Positions 58,264 to 64,000 of a stretch of 64,000 nt of DNA are shown here, piece after piece. The notes below the pieces were generated by a model. The model was not told the origin of the DNA. It did not search any database and worked only from the letters and a program-made list of their open reading frames with translations. A program made the translations under genes and the position numbers. Origin of the DNA: Pseudocercospora fijiensis CIRAD86 (Eukaryota; Ascomycota; Dothideomycetes; Mycosphaerellales; Mycosphaerellaceae); contig NW_006921535.1 of NCBI RefSeq assembly GCF_000340215.1, forward strand, positions 1,492,483 through 1,556,482, read 5' to 3'. How positions within the stretch are numbered: position 1 is the first letter of the stretch; each line of letters starts with the position of its first letter.

Positions 58264-58894
58264 CCTTCGAACGATTAAGAGGCTTCTCTTCCTATATATT
58301 AGAGACGAATAGCTATACCTAATCGTATTTAGCGGCCTTTATAAAGGCGCCTTCGGTCGATAGACTAAATAGCGAATAGCGCAGTTAGTAAGTTATAGAA
58401 ATAGGGATAAGATAGGCTATATTAAAGAGCTAGAGTTAATAAGTATTGTAGTAACAATAGATACACGCAGTAACGCCTATAACACCTCCTATTATATAGA
58501 AAATGGGCCCTATACTATTAGGTTTCGACGACATAAGGTCATAGACCCTTGCGTCTGCGGAATGCCTGTTTTGGCTAGCAATATCGACACTTCTTGGATA
58601 CGGTTATCTACGAAGGAATGCCTCGGAAATTAAATGTGGCGCTGATCGGCCTGCAGCTAAAATACTCTGACATCCAAGTATAATTATTCAAAGAAGCAGA
58701 AAGCCTCGGAGTGGAGACGCGAGGTGTTCGGTAACGCAGGCAAGAGGATGCGGCCTGCAGGCATAATGCACTGAAGATGAAACTTGGCTAACGAAGAATG
58801 AGAGAGATCCAAATTTGAATTCATGATGTTACATTTCTGCTGTCCGTCGCCATGAGGCGGAATCATGGGTATCTACTAATTTTACACTGGCCAT
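58264..58894. other. MULE relic end and RPB1 3' flank
   Basis: RIP-mutated DNA to about 58500 is the presumed outer part of the MULE relic. From 58,540 the sequence is unmutated and forms the 3' UTR and flank of RPB1. No further gene seen. Confidence 0.6.
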
Positions 58895-61800
58895 CTATCC
58901 ATCTTTCGGGGAAGAGGGAGAGAACTGATCATTTGGCGAGGAAGGGCTAAACTGATCAGATCCTGAGTTCTGATATGCCGGACTTCTGCGATGACTGTCA
59001 GCTTTTGCCTCTCAGATTGGGCTGGGACACGCTTACGACGGTGAGTAGACGGGCGAGCGGGCCGAAGGAGCGCCACCACCTCGCGCACTCCAAGCAGGCG
59101 AGCTGTTTCAAGTTAGCTGGATGCGCCGAGAGAAGAAGAGCGACACTTGCGATGGACTGAAAGCCGGGCTACTGCTCAGAAGTTAGCTTGATGCCTTGAA
59201 GGAGAAGAAGAAGGGAAACTTGCGTTGGGCTGTACTTGTTGCTTGCTGCTCCAGGGGAAAACGCCGGCGAGCTGGTTCAAGTTAGCTTGATGTTCGAAGA
59301 GAAGAAGACGAGACTTGCGATGGTGAGTACGAGGGACTACTGCTCAGAAGTTAGCTTGATGCCTGAAGAAGGGAGAGAGAGGAAAACTTGCGTTGGCGAA
59401 TACTTGTTGCTTGCTGATCCAAAGGGACTGGCTGGACTGTCTGTAAAGCTGTTAGCTGAGGTTCTGAGAGCAAAGAAGGATGGGAAACTTGCAACTCGGC
59501 GATGTTGGGGAATCTGCAAAGCTGTTAGCTGGGGTTCTGAGAGCAAAGAAGGGTGGGAAACTTGCAACTCGGCGATGTTGGGGAATCTGCAAAGCTGTTA
59601 GCTGGGGTTCTGAGAGCAAAGAAGGGTGGGAAGACATTCATGAGGGACTTGTGGGTGAGACCTTGGAGCCAGAGCCCGGCGAGAACGACGGCGAGCTGCA
59701 AAGCGGTTAGTCGAGAGTCAAAGCTGGTCGAGGAAGAAAGTCGTACGAGGGACTGTAGCTGGGCGACCTGCAAAGAATCAGCATGAGAAGAAGTCAAGGC
59801 AGACATGAAACTTACGTCGGTTGATACGCAGGGCTTTGGGGTGAGCTGCAAAGCGGTTAGCAGTAGAAGAAGGCAAAGGCAGAAGTGAAGCTTACTATGC
59901 AGGGCTTGTCATCGCGTAGGCAGGGGAGGTCAAGGCGCCACCAGGACCTAGAGCGTATGATCAGTAAGAATCTTCCACAGCGTGAACGATGATACTCACT
60001 GGTCGGGCTATATCCCCCGGGACCTAGAGCGTATGATCAGCAAGTTTCCTTCATCCTGTGAACAATGATACTTACTGGTGGGACTATAGCCTCCAGCGTA
60101 ACCGGGCGACGAGGGCGAGAAGCCACCCGAGAATGGACTCTGAGGCGCATATCCGGGAGAAATTCCTCCACGGTACGGGCTCACGCCGCCATCGTAACCT
60201 CCACCGTAAGCAGTAAGACCACCGCCTTCATCTTGGCCAGGGTTGATGATTGGCGAGAAGCTGGCTCCATAGTCTGGACCAGCAATTCCGCCGCTCTCGG
60301 ACATTGGTGAGCCCATATCGTATGGAGTCATAGATCCGTCTGACATTGGTGACATTGCCCCGCCGGCAGCACCGACTTGCATTGGACGTTGAGTGGCGGT
60401 GACTGTTGATAGCATGTTGCTGTCGAGAAGCATGTCGAACTCACCAGTGCCGCTGGGCGCCAGTTGACCGAGAATTATATTCTCGGAAACACCACGGCAG
60501 TCATCCAGTTCGCCTGAAGATGCAGCATCGAACAAGATTTCGACGGTCTCTTCGAAAGAACAGCGCATCAATGCACCAGTGTCCGAGCGGTTGATACCGT
60601 GACGAGTAACAGCCATCAACTCTCCTCTCGCGCACATGACGTCGCAAAGAATTGCCATGTGGCGATGGTTGACGTAAGAACCGTCGTTAGTCAACACGTC
60701 CTTCATCTCTGCCATCAGAGAAGCACGGACAGCTTCAATGCCGAACACTTTCATAGTCGACTGGAAGTGGTTGCAGGTCGTGCGAGCGGAGTCAACGCCG
60801 TCAACTGCCAAAACCTTCTGCAGATTAACACCATCGGTGTCCAAGTACCATTCCACGCTTTCCTCGCCACCCTGGGTCATCGCACCATTCGGCTTCTCGA
60901 TGATCTGGTTGGCCTTGGAGACGAAGACACGGCGAACACCGTTCACACCGCGAAGGATGACATTGTCAAGCATGTGCTCGGCAAGCTGTTTCAGGGTGTC
61001 ATCCTCCGATGACTCATCACCTTCCTCGTCCTTGTCGCCCCGGTTCAACATGCGAACACGAACCACCGTTTGCTCAGCGTTGTCGTCGGAGAAGATGACA
61101 GCAATATCAGAGGTGTACACCTCCTTAATCTTCTGGGCAACCTGAGTGACTGTCAAGCCCTTGTCAAGCAGTTGTCGACGTCCCAGGACAAAGCGGAGGA
61201 GCCATCGACTCTGCGCATCGGGAGAGTCAGCGCCCTCCTCTGGGATGATGAAATAGGATTCCACCATGTCTCGATCTTCATCGATGACGGTGCTCTCGAT
61301 GTCCGGATCGTAGTAGATCTCAGCGGCATCGGTAACTCCACGAAGGCTTGTGAATTCGACTTTGGAGCGAAGCAGCTTCGCAGAGTCTTGGGCAGCGCGT
61401 GCCTCGGGCAGCTGGTACACTTTCATATTCGGCGTCTTGATGTTGTCAGCCACGTTCAAGATTTCTTTCAGACGCGGTACACCCTTGGTGGTGGTCTTCG
61501 CCGTGACTCCTGCCAAATGGAATGTGTTCAGCGTCATCTGAGTGGCTGGCTCTCCGATGGATTGCGCAGCGAGCACACCAACCATCTCACCCGGGCTGAC
61601 AAGAGCGCGCAAGAAGCGATTTTCGATGTCGCCAAGGATGTTGTCGAGCGCAAGCTTGCTGAGCTTGTCTTCCTTGACAAGTCGCTTGAACGCCAAACGG
61701 GAGCGGAAGAGGGCTTTGCACAGGAGCGTAGCATTCAAGTCAGCCTCCTTGGACAGCTCGTCATCTCCGCGAATGATCTTGAGGCGGTCCAGAAGAGATC

Positions 61801-64000
61801 GAACTTTGGGGATTACTTCCCGAGGGTCAAGGTCGCTCTTGCTGTTATCGTTGATCTTGAACTTATTCCTCGCGTTCGCGATCATACGACCAACATTCAA
61901 TGGTAGGAAGCGGCGATCATCAGCATCGTCGAGATTCTGCCGAATCTTCGCACGATCGTGTTTGATGGCTTCAAATTCTTCATCAAAAAGCTGCTGGACT
62001 TCAACATCTCCTGACAGCTCGTTCGCAACCTCCAGGTAATTTGAGGTCAAGGTTTGATCCTTGCTGCTAGGGCTGATAACATCGATCTTGTACTTCTTCT
62101 CGAAAGCCTCGTTAGACGAAGTAATGATCTCAAGATTCTGTGCTTCGATGTATGTAGCATCGAGCCCATCCTCACCATACGTGAACTGTAGAATGTCGCC
62201 GAGTGAGTTGCGTACGGTACCATCATACTTGATCATGATTTCTTCGAGTGCTTTGACAAGTCGACGCTGAATGTAGCCAGTCTCAGCAGTCTTGACAGCA
62301 GTGTCAATGAGACCTTCACGACCTCCCATGGCGTGGAAGAAGAACTCTTGTGGTGTCAGTCCCCGTAGATAGGAGTTCTCCACAAACCCGCGGGATGCTG
62401 GTGAATAGTCATCCTTGGGAAAGTGCGGAAGCACGCGGTCCTTGAAGCCGAATGGAAGACGCTTGCCTTCAAGAGACTGTTGTCCGACTGCTGCAGTCAT
62501 CTGGGAGACGTTCGTTGTAGAGCCCTTGGATCCGGATTTGACCATGGTACCGACGTTGTTGCAGGCATTCATGCCCTTGTAAGCCACGTCACCAGCTCCG
62601 TTTCGGGCATTGTCGAGCGCAGTTTTCGTCTTGTTCTCAAATGTCTCACGGACCGTCATACCTGGCGAAGCCTCCATGTTATCAATTTGCACCTCGCTCA
62701 TGTACTCCTCGACCTGCGTCTTGTACTTGACGACTTGTTCCTCGATCTTGGCGACCAGATCGGCATCTGGGACAGTATCGCCAATGCCAACGCTAAAGCC
62801 ATGATGAAGCAACCAGTAGCAGCAGATGCGCTGCGCAGCGTTGAAGAACTCGACCGTAGCGTCCGGACCCTTGTCGTTGAAGATGTAGTGTACGACACCG
62901 CCACCGGAAGCGCCGACCAGCTTCTTTGTAAAGCGGCCCCAGACAAGCTCACCATTCTGGATGAGGACGGGCTCTTCTTTCTCTAGCAAGGGAATATCGC
63001 CCTCCTCGCTCTTCCGGAAAATGTTCAGTCCAAGCGGAAGGCCAAGTGATATTATCTGCTTGCCAGTCCAGCGTGGGCTAGGCTTGAGGATAGCAGGAGT
63101 CGGAATGACACCGTCCCAACCGGGCACCCACATCAAGATGTTCATGACTTGCTCATAATCCATCATGGTATCACGTCTCGTCATCATCCAGATACCGGCC
63201 ATGGTGTCTTGAACAATTCCCATGAGCGGTCCGTTCTTCTGAGGAGAAACAATATTGTGAGGAACAGCACACAGGTTGGCCACCTCGGCACGAGTTTCAT
63301 GGCCCTGAGGAACGTGCATGTTCATCTCGTCGCCATCGAAATCGGCGTTGTATGGGGATGTGACCGACAGATTGAGACGGAAGGTAGAGTAAGGCATCAC
63401 CTTCACCCTATGACCCATCATGGACTCTTTGTGGAGAGAAGGCTGTCGGTTGAAAATGATGTAGTCTCCGTCGACGATATGGCGTTCGACAATCCAGCCA
63501 AGTTGCAGCTGAATCTCGCCAGCTCGCTTGTGGTACCGCAAGTCGATACGAGAACCGTCTTCTCGGATGATGTGCTTGGCTCCTGGGTGCTCATTTGGAC
63601 CGTTCCGCACAAGCTCTTGCAGCTTGTGGATGTTGTAGAGTGTAACTCGTTCCGGGAATGTAAGGATTCTGGCTGTAGACCGCGGACATCCGACTTGGTC
63701 GAGATCCAAGTTGGGATCACCGGTAATGACAGTACGTGCAGAGAAGTCGACACGCTTGCCCATCAGGTTGCCTCGGAGACGACCCTCCTTGGACTTCAGA
63801 CGAGCGCGAATAGCCTTGAGAGGACGACCAGACTTCTGAATCGACTTGGGCATACCAGCAATATCATTGTCCATGTAGGTCGCAACATGGTACTGCAAGA
63901 GAGACGTGAATTCATCGGTAATGTGCTGCGGTGAGCCTTCCTGCTCGGCGCGTCGCACATTCGAATTGGCGCGAATGATATCAGACAGCTTGTATGTCAA
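58895..64000 (-). CDS. RPB1: RNA polymerase II largest subunit RPB1 (5' end outside window), CTD in many mini-exons
   Basis: Main exon 64000-60076 enters mid-gene (LTYKLSDIIRANSNVRR, roughly residue 260 of yeast Rpb1) and covers the catalytic NADFDGDEMN Mg2+ site, funnel, bridge helix and trigger loop (IGEPATQMTLNTFHLAG), clamp and jaw. Then 13 small exons encode the CTD: 60023-60000, 59947-59896, 59845-59816, 59767-59747, 59695-59640 (3' limit uncertain), 59586-59566, 59513-59493, 59440-59392, 59339-59319, 59271-59224, 59171-59151, 59102-59037, 58985-58895 (TAG). Joined, they stay in frame and give degenerate YSPTSPS repeats ending QFSPSSPKDG. Introns at 59565, 59492, 59391, 59318, 59223 and 59150 start GC; those at 60075, 59999, 59895, 59815, 59746 and 59036 start GT. 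The CTD recruits capping, splicing and 3' processing factors when phosphorylated. Reading on without splicing would end just after 60008. Confidence 0.93.
59441..59640 (-). repeat. 73-bp tandem repeat equal to one 21-bp heptad exon plus one 52-bp intron
   Basis: Phase markers GCTGTTAGCT (plus strand) at 59448, 59521 and 59594 give a 73-bp period. On the coding strand each unit is a 21-bp exon for YSPTSPS (split T|AT) and a 52-bp intron beginning GCAAGT and ending GCAG or ACAG with a GCTAAC branch-like site. The two full introns differ at 3 of 52 positions. Confidence 0.92.

Larger units (their letters stand above)
36061..58500 (-). mobile_element. MULE-type DNA transposon relic, split by the giant LTR element
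   Basis: The minus-strand transposase relic (about 36700-38791) continues beyond the LTR element at 58264. CTAT is duplicated at the junctions (38788-38791 and 58260-58263). RIP-type DNA extends left to 36061 and right to about 58500. Possible termini both contain CCTAATA on opposite strands (near 36051 and 58520) but a convincing terminal inverted repeat cannot be shown. Confidence 0.55.

Noticed and set aside
59236..59851. Overlapping plus- and minus-strand ORFs in the repeat region beside RPB1
   Set aside because: They arise because the 73-bp unit has no stop in some frames. The spliced RPB1 reading, which gives heptads, explains the same sequence better.
60008..60080. RPB1 ending as an unspliced ORF just after 60008
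   Set aside because: The tail after SPTS is intron sequence (GTAAGT...CTCTAG). Splicing restores CTD repeats through a chain of 13 exons.

Overview
The window comes from a filamentous ascomycete, most likely a dothideomycete of the Capnodiales/Mycosphaerellales type (inferred from gene content and genome style; no species is claimed). Genes have short introns of about 50-80 bp with CTAAC-like branch sites, and promoters are CT-rich. Gene-bearing DNA alternates with long blocks mutated by repeat-induced point mutation (RIP). In those blocks CpA has become TpA, and TpG has become TpA on the other strand, while CpG remains common. Coding relics therefore keep their frame over long distances but have TAG/TAA where Trp or Gln is expected.

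Layout. 1-4061 (-): partial Munc13/UNC13-like C2-MUN protein. 4062-5110: divergent promoter with a 98-bp tandem repeat carrying a duplicated 10-codon upstream ORF. 5111-5662 (+): small bHLH factor. 6288-7472 (+): charged protein of unknown function. 8009-10490 (+): seven-exon Zn2Cys6 regulator. 10707-12577 (-): Baeyer-Villiger-type flavin monooxygenase whose promoter has a duplicated block with two CCGAGCA/TGCTCGG inverted repeats. About 13.2-30.4 kb: RIP-mutated element with a DUF6589-like ORF (+) convergent to a RecQ-like SF2 helicase (-), split by a complete Ty3/gypsy chromodomain retrotransposon (14833-21931). 31.0-35.1 kb: un-RIPed gene island with an alpha/beta hydrolase, a DUF3237 protein and an MFS sugar-type transporter, plausibly a small uptake/catabolism group. 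About 36.1-58.5 kb: three-level nest. A MULE-type transposase (-) is split by a 12.3-kb LTR element (38792-58259 with the inner insert), whose gag is in turn split by a second gypsy element (40015-47195). 58895-64000 (-): 3' part of RPB1, the largest subunit of RNA polymerase II.

Main discoveries. (1) The RPB1 C-terminal domain is encoded by 13 tiny exons after the main exon. Several are exactly 21 bp, one heptad, and are separated by near-identical introns of about 50 bp; six consecutive introns appear to be GC-AG. The local 73-bp tandem repeat is simply exon (21) plus intron (52). (2) The giant LTR element carries a third ORF of 913 codons downstream of pol, with no domain I recognise and an apparent promoter of its own. 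(3) A 27-bp GC-centred palindrome recurs seven times, almost always at ORF boundaries of the LTR elements. (4) A DUF6589-like protein and a RecQ-like helicase lie in one apparent mobile unit.

Multi-exon coordinates were derived by hand from frame continuity and splice consensus. Domain calls rest on motif recognition, not on a database search.
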